A stretch of DNA of 64,000 bases from DASSUW01 sp963759375. GTDB lineage: Bacteria > Actinomycetota > Thermoleophilia > Solirubrobacterales > Solirubrobacteraceae. Below, one piece after another: positions 1 through 7,895 of this stretch. The notes below the pieces were generated by a model, which saw only the letters and a list, made by a program, of their open reading frames with translations, was not told the DNA's origin and ran no database searches. The DNA is taken from the NCBI GenBank assembly GCA_963759375.1, contig CAVWYY010000008.1:1-64000 (forward strand), read 5' to 3'. Each line of letters starts with the position of its first letter. The first letter of the stretch is position 1. The translations under genes were made by a program, and so were the position numbers.

Positions 1-2
1 GG

Positions 3-314
3 ACCTGCGAGCTCGACTGGAAGGCGGGGTATCGCCGGTCCGTGTTCCGCGCCATGGTCGCGGCACCCCGCGCGGGCACGCGCGTGCCGTTCGGGGAGTC
101 GCCGCCCATCGGATGGACGCTGATGGCCGATCCGGACCCGCCGACGCCGGAGCTGGCGGTCCGGGTCCGCGCGCTGATGCAGGCACTCGAGGCCGCCGGC
201 TGGTCGCACATCGGGCGCGGCGAGGAGTGGTACGCCCAGCGCTTCGTCTGGCGCGGCTCAGGCGACCCGCGCCCGATCGACGAGCCGCACATGGAGGAGT
301 CACCCCGACCCTGA
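3..314 (+). CDS. C-terminal part of a protein with a WYAQRFVWR-type domain (5' end outside window)
   Basis: The reading frame enters from before the window and stops at the TGA at 312-314, so about 103 residues are visible. They match the C-terminal domain of the next gene (386-2198) almost residue for residue in the conserved positions: TCE(L/I)(D/E)WK, GYR, PFGES, WTLM, PDPPTPE, and then WYAQRFVWR followed by PRPI. The two genes are therefore tandem paralogues sharing one domain. I do not recognise the domain and assign no function. The conserved aromatic and acidic residues suggest a small folded alpha/beta module. Whether this copy also has a signal peptide and repeats cannot be seen here. 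Confidence 0.7.
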   Translation, partial: TCELDWKAGYRRSVFRAMVAAPRAGTRVPFGESPPIGWTLMADPDPPTPELAVRVRALMQALEAAGWSHIGRGEEWYAQRFVWRGSGDPRPIDEPHMEESPRP

Positions 315-385
315 CGCGCCAAATCGCGCCTGCTTGCGGGGTCGGGCGGGAACCCTGATCCCGAAGGCTGATGAGGAGAGCCCGC

Positions 386-2198
386 ATGATGCGCGCTCCG
401 GAGGGTGGACCGGATACTGGAAGAACGTCTAGGTGGAGGTCGACGAAAGTCGGCCACCATCGAGTCCTGCCTGCGCGTCGGGGATATCTCGCCGCGATCC
501 TGATCGCGATCTGCCTGCTCGGTGCGGGGGGGTCGGCCATGGCGCAGGGGCAGGGCCAGCCGAATCCCGAGCAGCTCTGGGACGCCTACCCGCTCGAGCC
601 CGGCAGCGAGAAGGCGGAGCCCCCCGACCCGGCTCCCACGCCGACGGCTGCGCCCTCACAGGAGCCGCGCCGAGTCGTGGTGACCAAGCCGTCCGACGGC
701 GGCGGGCCCTCCGAACTGCTCTTCATCATGAGCGGCATCGCGGTGTTCGGCGTCGGGATCGCCGCCGGCGCGCTGCTGCGGCGCCGGCGTCGGGCGACGG
801 CGGCGCAGCCCGCGGCCGCACTGCTGACCCCCCGCCGCAGACCGGACCCGCCGAAGCCGCGCCGCAAACCCGCGCAGGCAAAGCCCACTCGTCGCAAGGC
901 CGCCCAGGCGAAGCCCGCTCGCCGCAAGCCCGCTAAGGCGAAGACCAACGGGCGGAAGCCCCTCGACCGGCCCGCCCGGCCGGCGCCGCGCGCCGAGCCG
1001 ACGGTCGAGGCCGCCCGGCGGGAGCCGCGCGACGAACCGGTCGTGGAGGCCCCGCCGGCGCCGCAGCCCGAACCCGTTGCCGAAGTCGCGCCGCCGGCGC
1101 CGCGCCCCGAGCCGGTCGAGGCCGCGCGAGAACCGCAGGCCGAACCGGGTTCCGAAGCCGCGCCGCTAGAGCCGCAGGCCGAGCCGGTGGCCGAAGTCGC
1201 GCCGCGAGAGCCGCAGGCCGAACCGGTGGCCGAAGCCGCCCCGCGAGAGCCGGCAGGCCGAGCCCGGTGGCCGAAGTCGCGCCGCCGGAGCCGCAGCCCG
1301 AGCCGGTGGCCGAGGCCGCGCCGCCGGAACCGCAGCCCGAACCGGTGGTCCGAGGCCGCGCCGCCGGAAGCGCAGCCCGAGCCGGTGGCCAAGGCTGCGC
1401 CGCCGGAACCGCAGTCCGAACCGGTGGTCGAGGCCGCGCCGCCGGAACCGCAGCCCGAACCGGTGGTCGAGGCCGCGCCGCCGGAACCGCAGCCCGAACC
1501 GGTGGTCGAGGCCGCGCCGCCGGAACCGCAGGCCGAACCGGTGGTCGAGGCCGAGCCGCCGGAACCGCAGCCCGAGCCGGTGGTCGAAGCCGCGCCGCCA
1601 GAGCCGCAGGCCGAACCAGTGGTCGAGGCCGCCCCGCCGGAACCGCAGCCCGAGCCGGTTCGTCGAGGCCGCGCCGACCGAGCGGCAGCTCGAACCCGTC
1701 GCCGAAGCCGCGCCGGCGGCGCAGCAGCCCGAGCCCGAGATCGCTCCGCCCGCGCGACCGCCCGCACCCGTTGCCAGAGCGGCGCCGCGCCCGACGTTCG
1801 CGCCGCCGGTCGTGAAGGAGCTGGAGCTACCGCCCGCCGAGCGGTTCGCGCGGCGACGGCCCTGGCCGCAAGGGGTCGCGGGCCTGTGGACCTGCGAGAT
1901 CGAGTGGAAGCCGGGGTACCGGAAGTCGCGGTTCCTCGCGATGGCGGCGCAGCCCGGCGAGTCGCACCGGGAGCCGTTCGGGGAGTCGGCGCCGGTGATG
2001 TGGACATTGATGAGTGAGCCCGATCCGCCGACGCCCGAGAAGGTGGCGGTGTTGCGGGACCTGATGGAGGCGCTCGAGGACCAAGGATGGGACCGGGTCG
2101 AGTCCGCCGGGCCGTGGTACGCCCAGCGGTTCGTGTGGCGCCAGGACGGACAACCGCGGCCGATCGAGCCGCTGACCGGGAAGGCTGCAGATGCCTGA
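386..2198 (+). CDS. Membrane-anchored protein with K/R-rich and EP-rich repeats and an unassigned C-terminal domain; apparent frameshifts
   Basis: The start at 386 has a GAGGAG ribosome-binding site at 374-379; 371 is an alternative. The order is a basic N-terminus, a hydrophobic segment ending AMAQ like a signal peptide, about 60 polar residues, a second membrane segment (LLFIMSGIAVFGVGIAAG), a run of five arginines, lysine/arginine/alanine/proline repeats of the histone-H1 type, about 19 copies of a 13-residue EPxPEPVxEAAPP unit, and a C-terminal domain shared with the gene at 3-314. The frame breaks at about 1252, 1265, 1350 and 1663. Each break is explained by one extra base relative to the neighbouring repeat units, and removing four bases gives 602 codons with no internal stop. 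Predicted topology puts the repeats in the cytoplasm. Function unknown. It overlaps the next gene by 8 bp. Confidence 0.65.
991..1745 (+). repeat. 39-bp coding tandem repeat (13-residue EP-rich unit)
   Basis: Inside the gene at 386-2198 there are about 19 imperfect 39-bp units, each encoding a proline/glutamate/valine-rich 13-mer centred on EPQPEPVVEAAPP. The central units (about 1420-1640) are nearly identical in DNA. Such arrays are prone to slippage and to assembly error, and all four of this gene's apparent frame changes lie inside it. Confidence 0.8.
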
Positions 2199-2782
2199 AC
2201 GCACCACCCGAGCACAGATGCTCGAACGAACGTTGCTGACCGGCGGCGGGATCGCCGCCGGCGTCGCGGTCATCGCCGCGCTGCCGGATCTCGCCGACTC
2301 ACAACCCTCCGCCAAGCAGGATGTCGAGATCCTCAATCTCGCGCTGCTGATCGAGTACGTGCAAGCCGGCTTCTACGCCGACGCGCTCAAGCGCGGCAAC
2401 CTGACCGGCGAGCTGCGCGAGTACGCCAGCACGGTCGGCGGCCACGAGCGCGCCCACGTCGCCTACCTGCGCAAGGCGCTCGGCGACAAGGCGAGCAAGG
2501 CGCCGAAGCTGGACTTCGGGGACGACACGACGTCGCCGGAGAGGTTCACCGACTCGGCCCTCAAGCTCGAGGACCTCGCTACGCAGGCCTACAACGCCGC
2601 GGCCCCGGGCCTCACCAAGCCCGCGCTGGGCGCCGCCGCGCGGATCGTGTCCGTCGAGGCGCGGCACGCGGCATGGATCCGCGTCGATCGCCGGGGTCAC
2701 ACCCGCGCCGGACGCCTCCGAGCCGCAGATCTCGGTCAAGCGTGCCACCGAAACGCTGAACGGATCGGGGTACCTCAAGTGA
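2191..2782 (+). CDS. Ferritin-like domain protein, exported (first of tandem pair); apparent frameshift
   Basis: This has a hydrophobic N-terminus (TLLTGGGIAAGVAVIAAL) and a four-helix ferritin_2-type domain. The likely di-iron ligands are visible in order: LLIEY, GHERAH, KLEDL and VEARH. The frame is lost after HAAWIR near 2688. One extra base there explains it: the restored frame reads IAGVTPAPDASEPQISVKR and ends at a TGA (2780-2782) that overlaps the GTG start of the next ferritin-like gene. The corrected length is 196 residues. The uncorrected frame would run on into the second gene and look like a two-domain fusion, which I consider an artefact. It overlaps the upstream gene by 8 bp, suggesting one transcript. 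Role unknown; members of this family are often called desiccation-associated. Confidence 0.7.
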
Positions 2783-3453
2783 GCGACGAGCTGCGGGTGG
2801 GAGAGCTGGACGTCGACGGCGCACTCGAGGAGGCGATCGCCACGCTGCACGGCGAGACCCGGGCGACGTTCCTGCGCCGCGCCGTCGTCGGCGGCGCGGT
2901 GCTGCTGGGCGCGGGCGCCGCGCCCGCGCAGGCCGCGGCCGAGAGCCGCGACGAGGCGATCCTCAACTACGCGCTGACGCTGGAGTACATCCAGGAGGCG
3001 TTCTACGGCGAGGTCGAGCGGATCGGCGCGCTGAAGGGCGGCCTCGCCGAGCAGGCCCGGGTCGTCGGCGCGCACGAGCGAGCCCACGTGAAGGCGTTCC
3101 GGGAGGTGCTCGGCAAGAAGGCCGTCAAGCGCCCGCGGTTCGACTTCCGCGGCGCCACCGAGAACGGCGACCGGTTCCGCCGCACGGCGGTCGCATTCGA
3201 GGACCTCGCCGTCGCCGCCTACAAGGGGCAGGCGCCGCTGATCCAGGCCCGCGCGTACCTCGTGCCGGCGCTGGCGATCCACACCGTCGAGGCTCGCCAC
3301 GCGGCGTGGATCCGGCGGCTGGCCGGCCTCACGCCGGCCGCGCACGCGTTCGACGAGCCGCGCTCGGCGAAGAGCACGCTGGGGATCGTCGCGTCCACCA
3401 AGTTCGAGGTGATGAAGGCCTCGAGCCGGAGGCGCCCGAAATTCACCGGCTGA
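2779..3453 (+). CDS. Ferritin-like domain protein, exported (second of tandem pair)
   Basis: The GTG start overlaps the upstream stop in a GTGA arrangement. The N-terminus contains FLRRAVVGGAVLLGAGAAPAQA, a twin-arginine-like or Sec-like export signal ending in AQA. The ferritin_2-type four-helix domain follows with ligand positions LTLEY, AHERAH, AFEDL and VEARH, parallel to the first copy. It has 224 residues. The close similarity of the two genes and the same ligand spacing indicate a local duplication. The likely place of action is outside the membrane. Metal binding is inferred from the conserved Glu/His set; iron storage or oxidation is not shown. Confidence 0.75.
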   Translation: MSDELRVGELDVDGALEEAIATLHGETRATFLRRAVVGGAVLLGAGAAPAQAAAESRDEAILNYALTLEYIQEAFYGEVERIGALKGGLAEQARVVGAHERAHVKAFREVLGKKAVKRPRFDFRGATENGDRFRRTAVAFEDLAVAAYKGQAPLIQARAYLVPALAIHTVEARHAAWIRRLAGLTPAAHAFDEPRSAKSTLGIVASTKFEVMKASSRRRPKFTG

Positions 3454-3464
3454 CGGTTGCGCTC

Positions 3465-4211
3465 GTGGCGGTGGGCGTGTTGGTCGCCGTCGTGGTGCGG
3501 GGCGGGTCGGACGACCCGCCGCCGCCCCCGCAGCGCGCCCATGCGGTGCCGGAGCCGCCGCGCGCGGCGTTCACCGTCGGCACTCCGGTGCCGCTCCAGA
3601 CCGGCCGGCACGAGTCGCGCTGGGCGCCCGTGCGCCGCGCCGTGGCGGCGCGGACGGCGCCGGGGGGACCGATCGTCTCCCGGCTGGGCCGCCGCACGCC
3701 GGAGGGCACCACCAACGTCGTCGCCGCGCTGGCGCGGGCCACCGCCCCGGACGGCCGCATCTGGGTCAAGGTCCGCCTGGCGGTGCTCCCGAACGGCACG
3801 ACGGCCTGGGTCCCCCGCTCCGCCCTCGGCGGCTACGCGACCGTGACCACGCGGCTGGTGGTCGACCGCCGCCGGCTCACCGCCACGCTGCTCCGCGCCG
3901 GGCGCCGCGTCTTCCGGGCCCCGGTGGGCATCGGTACCGCCGCGGCACCCACCCCCGCCGGCGAGTTCTACGTCCGCAACCGCCTCACGCGCTTCCGCAG
4001 CCCGTTCTACGGCCCGGTGGCGCTGGGCACCAGCGCACGCTCGGAGACGCTCACGGACTGGCCCGGCGGAGGCTTCGTCGGCATCCACGGCACCGACCGG
4101 CCGGACCTGATCCCAGGCCGCGTCAGCCACGGCTGCATCCGCATGCGGAACGCCGACATCCTGCGGCTCGCGCGGATCATGCCGATCGGGACGCCGGTCG
4201 ACATCCACTGA
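3465..4211 (+). CDS. L,D-transpeptidase (YkuD family)
   Basis: The C-terminal half is a YkuD catalytic domain with the HGTDRPD segment and the signature SHGCIRM; the nucleophilic cysteine is at about residue 224 of 248. Such enzymes make 3-3 peptidoglycan cross-links or attach proteins to the wall. The N-terminus is a single hydrophobic anchor (VALVAVGVLVAVVV) followed by a proline-rich linker and an SH3-like stretch ending in WVPRSAL. The start is uncertain: GTG at 3465 gives an anchor at the very N-terminus, and an upstream GTG at 3306 would overlap the ferritin gene by 150 bp. It starts directly after the ferritin-like gene and is probably co-transcribed with it. Confidence 0.8.
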   Translation: MAVGVLVAVVVRGGSDDPPPPPQRAHAVPEPPRAAFTVGTPVPLQTGRHESRWAPVRRAVAARTAPGGPIVSRLGRRTPEGTTNVVAALARATAPDGRIWVKVRLAVLPNGTTAWVPRSALGGYATVTTRLVVDRRRLTATLLRAGRRVFRAPVGIGTAAAPTPAGEFYVRNRLTRFRSPFYGPVALGTSARSETLTDWPGGGFVGIHGTDRPDLIPGRVSHGCIRMRNADILRLARIMPIGTPVDIH

Positions 4212-4214
4212 TCG

Positions 4215-4242
4215 CCAAGGTCCTGCCAAGGATTCGACAAGG
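4215..4242 (+). promoter_or_regulatory. Three direct repeats with an 11-bp period upstream of the small membrane protein
   Basis: CCAAGG at 4215-4220, CCAAGG at 4226-4231 and ACAAGG at 4237-4242 are spaced exactly 11 bp apart, one helical turn, between the L,D-transpeptidase stop and the start at 4265. Multimeric response regulators of the PhoP or SARP kind bind such helically phased repeats, though these bases match neither published consensus. An inverted repeat (TCCTGCC/GGCAGGA) spans the same stretch, so a weak terminator is an alternative. Confidence 0.25.
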
Positions 4243-4264
4243 ACCGGCAGGAATTCTGCCGCCC

Positions 4265-4510
4265 ATGCTCCTGCGCCGCGTCATCCCCGCCGCCGTCTTC
4301 ACCGCCCTCATCGCCGCCGCTCCCGCGTCCGCCGCCACCGAGGCCGCCGCCGGCCCGAGCGCGACGCCGCTGATCCTCGAGGTCATCCTCGCCGTCGCCG
4401 TCATGGCCGGCCTGGCGCTCCGCGCGCCGGCCGCACGCGCCGTCGCGGCGGCCCGCCGCCGCCTCTCGGGCGCCCGCACCGCGCCGCCGCTCGTCAAGCC
4501 TCGCGCTTAG
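4265..4510 (+). CDS. Small membrane protein, unknown function
   Basis: This 81-residue protein has an N-terminal signal peptide ending ASA, a second hydrophobic helix (LILEVILAVAVMAGLAL) and an arginine-rich tail. I do not recognise the family. Codon usage is normal for the region. It overlaps the end of the opposing MaoC gene by 17 bp, and a set of phased repeats sits just upstream. A real gene is likely but not certain. Confidence 0.45.
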   Translation: MLLRRVIPAAVFTALIAAAPASAATEAAAGPSATPLILEVILAVAVMAGLALRAPAARAVAAARRRLSGARTAPPLVKPRA

Positions 4511-4997
4511 GCACCAGCACGAGCCGCTTGAACTCCGCGACCAGGACTCCGTCCTGGTTGAGCACGCGCGTGTGCACCTTCACGGTGCCGCGATCGGGCT
4601 TGGAGCGCGACTCGCGCACCTCGAGCACCTCGGTCTCGGCGAACAGCGTGTCGCCGTGGAAGACCGGGGCCGGGTGGCTGAGCTCCTCCGTGGCGAGGTT
4701 GGCGATCGCCTTGCCGGAGATGTCAGACACGCTCATGCCGAGCGCCAGCGAGTAGACGTACGGGCCGACGACCACGTTGCGCCCCTGCTGCGACCCGGCG
4801 GCGTAGACGTCGTTGATGTGCAGCGGGTGGTGGTTCATGGTGATCAGGCAGAACAGGTGGTCGTCCGCCTCGGTCACCGTCTTGGCCGGCCAGTGCTTGT
4901 ACACGGCGCCAACCTCGAACTCCTCGAAGTAGCGGCCGTAGGGATGGGCTCCGGAGGCCTCGCGGCTCCGCTGATCGGTGTCGACTGAGGTGCTCAT
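4494..4997 (-). CDS. MaoC-family (hot-dog fold) enoyl-CoA hydratase
   Basis: The ATG at 4997 gives 167 residues; longer upstream starts would run into the divergent gene. The hot-dog domain covers about residues 20-165, with the hydratase segment around FCLITMNHHPLHIND carrying the Asp/His pair typical of MaoC hydratases. It is transcribed away from a malyl-CoA-lyase-like gene starting only 29 bp off. The family adds water to 2-enoyl-CoA esters. Next to two CitE-type lyases, a mesaconyl-CoA, itaconyl-CoA or similar branched C5-dicarboxyl-CoA is a reasonable substrate. Classical mesaconyl-CoA hydratase (Mch) is about twice this length, so the exact substrate is open. Confidence 0.75.
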   Translation of the reverse strand: MSTSVDTDQRSREASGAHPYGRYFEEFEVGAVYKHWPAKTVTEADDHLFCLITMNHHPLHINDVYAAGSQQGRNVVVGPYVYSLALGMSVSDISGKAIANLATEELSHPAPVFHGDTLFAETEVLEVRESRSKPDRGTVKVHTRVLNQDGVLVAEFKRLVLVPKREA

Positions 4998-5026
4998 AGG
5001 CCCGGGGACTCTACGATCCCCCGCCC

Positions 5027-6067
5027 ATGCGCAGCCCCCGTTCCTTCTTCGAGCCACTGGCGCTCGGCGCTCCCGAGCCGCTCCGGGAGATCCCCGTCAA
5101 GCCGTCGCGGATGATCCATTTCCTGGACTTCTCGAACGAGAAGATGGTCGCCAAGGCGCCCGACATCGCGACGAAGACCGACATCCTGCTCGGCAACCTC
5201 GAGGACGCGATCCCGGCCGACCGCAAGGAGGCCGCCCGCGCGGGGCTGATCAAGGTCGGCAAGGAGATGGACCTCGGCCAGACGGCGCTGTGGGTGCGCG
5301 TGAACTCGCTCGAGTCGCCGTGGGTGCTCGACGACCTCACGCAGCTCGTGGCCGAGATCGGCGACAAGCTCGAGGTCGTGATGGTCCCGAAGGTCGAGGG
5401 GCCGTGGGACATCCACTACGTCGACCGCCTGCTCGCCCAGCTCGAGGCCCGCAACGGGCTCGAGCGGCCGCTGCTCGTCCACGCGATCCTCGAGACCGCG
5501 CAGGGCGTGGCCAACGTCGAGGAGATCGCCACCGCCTCACCGCGCATGCAGGGGATGAGCCTCGGACCGGCCGATCTCGCGGCGTCGCGGCGGATGAAGA
5601 CCACGCGCGTGGGCGGCGGCCATCCCGGCTACCGGGTGCTGTCGGACCCGGACGGCGACGCGCCGCGCGCCAGCGCCCAGCAGGACCTGTGGCACTACAC
5701 GATCGGCCGCATGGTGGACGCCTGCGTGAGCGCCGGGATCCTGCCGTTCTACGGGCCGTTCGGCGACATCCGCGACGTCGAGGGCTGCGAGGCGCAGTTC
5801 CGCGCCGCCTACCTGATGGGCTGCGTCGGCACGTGGTCGCTGCACCCGGTGCAGATCGACATCGCGCGCAAGGTCTTCTCACCCGACCCCGACGAGGTCG
5901 CGTTCGCCAGGAAGGTCATCGAGGCGATCCCGGACGGCCGCGGCGTGCACATGATCGACGGCAAGATGCAGGACGACGCGACCTGGAAGCAGTGCCGCGT
6001 GATGGTGGACCTGGCGGAGATGCTCGCCGCCAAGGACCCCGAGCTCAAAGCCGCGTACGGCCTCTGA
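5027..6067 (+). CDS. CitE/HpcH-type CoA-ester lyase, malyl-CoA-lyase-like
   Basis: The 346-residue protein is a TIM-barrel HpcH/HpaI aldolase/citrate-lyase-beta family member with acidic metal-binding stretches (LGNLEDAIPADRKE; VMVPKVEGP; ILETAQGV) and the C-terminal segment WSLHPVQIDIA. Length and the insertion after the fourth strand fit L-malyl-CoA/beta-methylmalyl-CoA lyases (Mcl) better than short CitE proteins. These enzymes reversibly cleave malyl-CoA or methylmalyl-CoA to glyoxylate plus acetyl- or propionyl-CoA with Mg2+. The divergent MaoC gene and a second CitE paralogue at 6808 suggest a CoA-dicarboxylate route; ethylmalonyl-CoA, 3-hydroxypropionate and C5-acid dissimilation are candidates. 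Confidence 0.75.
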   Translation: MRSPRSFFEPLALGAPEPLREIPVKPSRMIHFLDFSNEKMVAKAPDIATKTDILLGNLEDAIPADRKEAARAGLIKVGKEMDLGQTALWVRVNSLESPWVLDDLTQLVAEIGDKLEVVMVPKVEGPWDIHYVDRLLAQLEARNGLERPLLVHAILETAQGVANVEEIATASPRMQGMSLGPADLAASRRMKTTRVGGGHPGYRVLSDPDGDAPRASAQQDLWHYTIGRMVDACVSAGILPFYGPFGDIRDVEGCEAQFRAAYLMGCVGTWSLHPVQIDIARKVFSPDPDEVAFARKVIEAIPDGRGVHMIDGKMQDDATWKQCRVMVDLAEMLAAKDPELKAAYGL

Positions 6068-6106
6068 CGTAACGTCGCTGTCCTGTCTGGACGAAGTCCT
6101 GACGGG

Positions 6107-6764
6107 TCAGCGAAACCCGAATCGCTTCGGGCAACTCGCGCGCGGGTTGCCCATCCCGCTGTCGCCCGTGTAGCGGAAGCAGCTCGCGTACCGGAACTTG
6201 CCGTTCCAGGCGGCGGGAATGCGCACGAGCGCGGTCGACGTGTAACGCCCGGCACGCACCCGCTCGAGCTCGCCGGTGGCCACGCGCGGCGCCGTCGTGC
6301 GGCCCCGCTTGCCGAGGTAGAAGATCGTCGGCTGCTCGAGCTTGACGCCCTTCGGCACGCGGTACCGCTGGATGAGCCGGATCACACGCGAGTTGCGCGC
6401 CTTGAAGGTGAGCGTCGTGTCCGGGAACACATAGGCGCGCACCCGCTCGGACGTGGCGCCGGTGGCGACCACGCGGAACTGCCAGTTGCGGTCGCGCGTC
6501 TGCTCGAACGTGTACCGCCCGTCAGGCCCGGTCGTGCCCGTGACGACCGGCGCGAACTCGCCCTCGTACGGGTACCGGCGGCCCTCGAGCGGAGACTGGC
6601 CGGCCGGCCGCGGGAACGCCGTCGACCGCGACGGTGCCGGTGATCCGCGTGGTGCTCCCGAACTGGGTCTCCGGCGGGGAGACCTTGATGCTCACGGACG
6701 TGGCGGCACTCGCCGCCGGGGCCGCCAGGAGCAGCATGAGTGTGGCCAACAACAGAGAGCGCAC
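6107..6764 (-). CDS. Secreted protein with Ig-like domain; apparent frameshift
   Basis: The gene starts with a clear signal peptide (MRSLLLATLMLLLAAPAASA) followed by SVSIKVSPPETQFG, a beta-rich Ig-like or Big-like repeat. The frame is lost near 6602 in a GGCC-rich stretch. Reading on in the next frame gives GQSPLEGRRYPYEG and then TGTTGPDGRYTFEQ, a typical beta-sandwich strand pattern, and continues to the stop at 6107. One extra base (or a 4-base duplication of cggc) explains the break, and the corrected protein is 218 residues. It is exported and probably free or loosely cell-wall bound. It lies between two CoA-lyase genes but on the opposite strand. No enzymatic motif is visible. Confidence 0.6.
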
Positions 6765-6807
6765 CGGAGCGGTGAGGGTAGCGACGGCGTTAGGGTCCCC
6801 GGCTCAC

Positions 6808-7716
6808 ATGCGCCCCCGCCGCACCTGCCACGCCGTCCCCGGCTCCAACGAGCGCTTCCTGGCCAAGGCGGTGGAGCTCGAGGCCGACCAGGTGTTCCTC
6901 GACCTCGAGGACGCCGTCGCCGCCGGCGAGAAGGACCGCGCCCGCGAGCTGGTGATCGCCGCGCTCCGCGAACAGGACTTCGGCGGCAAGACCGTGGTGG
7001 TGCGGGTGAACGGCACCGATACGCCGCACTACTACCGGGACCTGATCGCGGTGGTCGAGCAGGCCGGCGACCGGCTCGACGCGGTGATGGTCCCGAAGGT
7101 GCGCACGCCCGGCGACGTCGAGATGACCGACAAGCTGCTCACGCAGATCGAGCTGGCCCGCTCGCTACCGGTCGGCCGGATCGGGATCGAGGCCCAGATC
7201 GAGGACGCGACGGGCCTGGTCGCCTGCGAGGCGATCGCCGCCGCATCAGCGCGGATGGAGACGCTGATCTTCGGCCCCGGGGACTACAGCGCGGCGGTCG
7301 GGATCCCGATCACGACGATCGGCGGCGCGCCCGAGGGCTATCCGGGCGACCACCTCAACTACGTGTTCTCGCGGCTGGTCGTGGCCGCGCGCGCGGCGGG
7401 CATCCAGGCGATCGACGGCCCGTACGGCGCGTTCGACGACGAGGACGGCCTGCGCGCGCGGTCACGGCTGGCGCGTGCCCTCGGGATGGACGGGAAGTGG
7501 ACGATCCACCCGCGCCAGATCGCCGTCGTCAACGAGGTCTTCACGCCCACGCGCGAGGAGTGGGAGCGGGCCGAGGCGCTGCTCGCCGCCTATCGCAGCG
7601 CCAGCGACGAGGGTCGCGGCGCCGCGATGTTCGAGGGCGAGATGATCGACGAGGCCAACCGCAAGATGGCCGAGCGGCTGGCCGAGGCCGGGCGGGCGGC
7701 CGGCTATGGCGCGTAG
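6808..7716 (+). CDS. CitE-type CoA-ester lyase / thioesterase-like paralogue
   Basis: The start at 6808 begins directly with the family's RTCHAVPGSNERFLAKA motif; frames further upstream are not conserved. The 302-residue barrel shows FLDLEDAV, VVRVNG, VMVPKV, IEAQIED and KWTIHPRQI, the usual substrate-CoA and Mg2+ binding elements. It is a second, shorter CitE-like protein beside the Mcl-like one. In several bacteria such a pair comprises a malyl-CoA lyase (Mcl1) and a malyl-CoA thioesterase (Mcl2); in mycobacteria a CitE lies next to a MaoC gene and cleaves 2-methylmalyl-CoA. Both roles fit this context and the sequence does not decide between them. Confidence 0.75.
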   Translation: MRPRRTCHAVPGSNERFLAKAVELEADQVFLDLEDAVAAGEKDRARELVIAALREQDFGGKTVVVRVNGTDTPHYYRDLIAVVEQAGDRLDAVMVPKVRTPGDVEMTDKLLTQIELARSLPVGRIGIEAQIEDATGLVACEAIAAASARMETLIFGPGDYSAAVGIPITTIGGAPEGYPGDHLNYVFSRLVVAARAAGIQAIDGPYGAFDDEDGLRARSRLARALGMDGKWTIHPRQIAVVNEVFTPTREEWERAEALLAAYRSASDEGRGAAMFEGEMIDEANRKMAERLAEAGRAAGYGA

Positions 7717-7758
7717 AACGTCAACTGCGGCTGGGTAGGGAGGCGGTGACGCCGGCGG

Positions 7759-7848
7759 TGGGGTTGTTTGATCGCGGTATGCGCGACTGAACGACCCCAA
7801 GCGCCCGTGGGGTCGGAAATGATCGGTATGCGATCACAGACAACCCCA
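7759..7848. repeat. Two tandem 41-bp palindromic hairpins with the same loop, between convergent genes
   Basis: The first unit (7759-7799) has an 18-base arm starting TGGGGT and ending CGCG, the loop GTATG, and an arm returning to ACCCCA; 17 of 18 positions pair in RNA if three G-U pairs are allowed. The second unit (7808-7848) has the same length, the same outer TGGGGT/ACCCCA, the same loop GTATG and a shared CG closing pair, but a central internal loop. The period is 49 bp. They fill the gap between the CitE gene and the opposing hypothetical gene, so they could act as a bidirectional terminator, although no T-run follows. A REP-like mobile palindrome is the alternative. Confidence 0.6.
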
Positions 7849-7895
7849 GTCGCCCGCGCCGCCTCCTCAATGCCCGGGGTTGACGTTCGGTCCCA

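Noticed and set aside
1250..1350. Programmed frameshifting or phase variation in the EP-repeat gene
   Set aside because: There is no slippery heptamer or simple homopolymer tract, and the same kind of +1 insertion appears in unrelated genes across the window, which favours a sequence error.
586..2007. Long minus-strand open frame over the EP-repeat gene
   Set aside because: Its serine/glycine/alanine repeat is just the complement of the EP-repeat array; the plus strand has the ribosome-binding site, signal peptide and conserved C-terminal domain.
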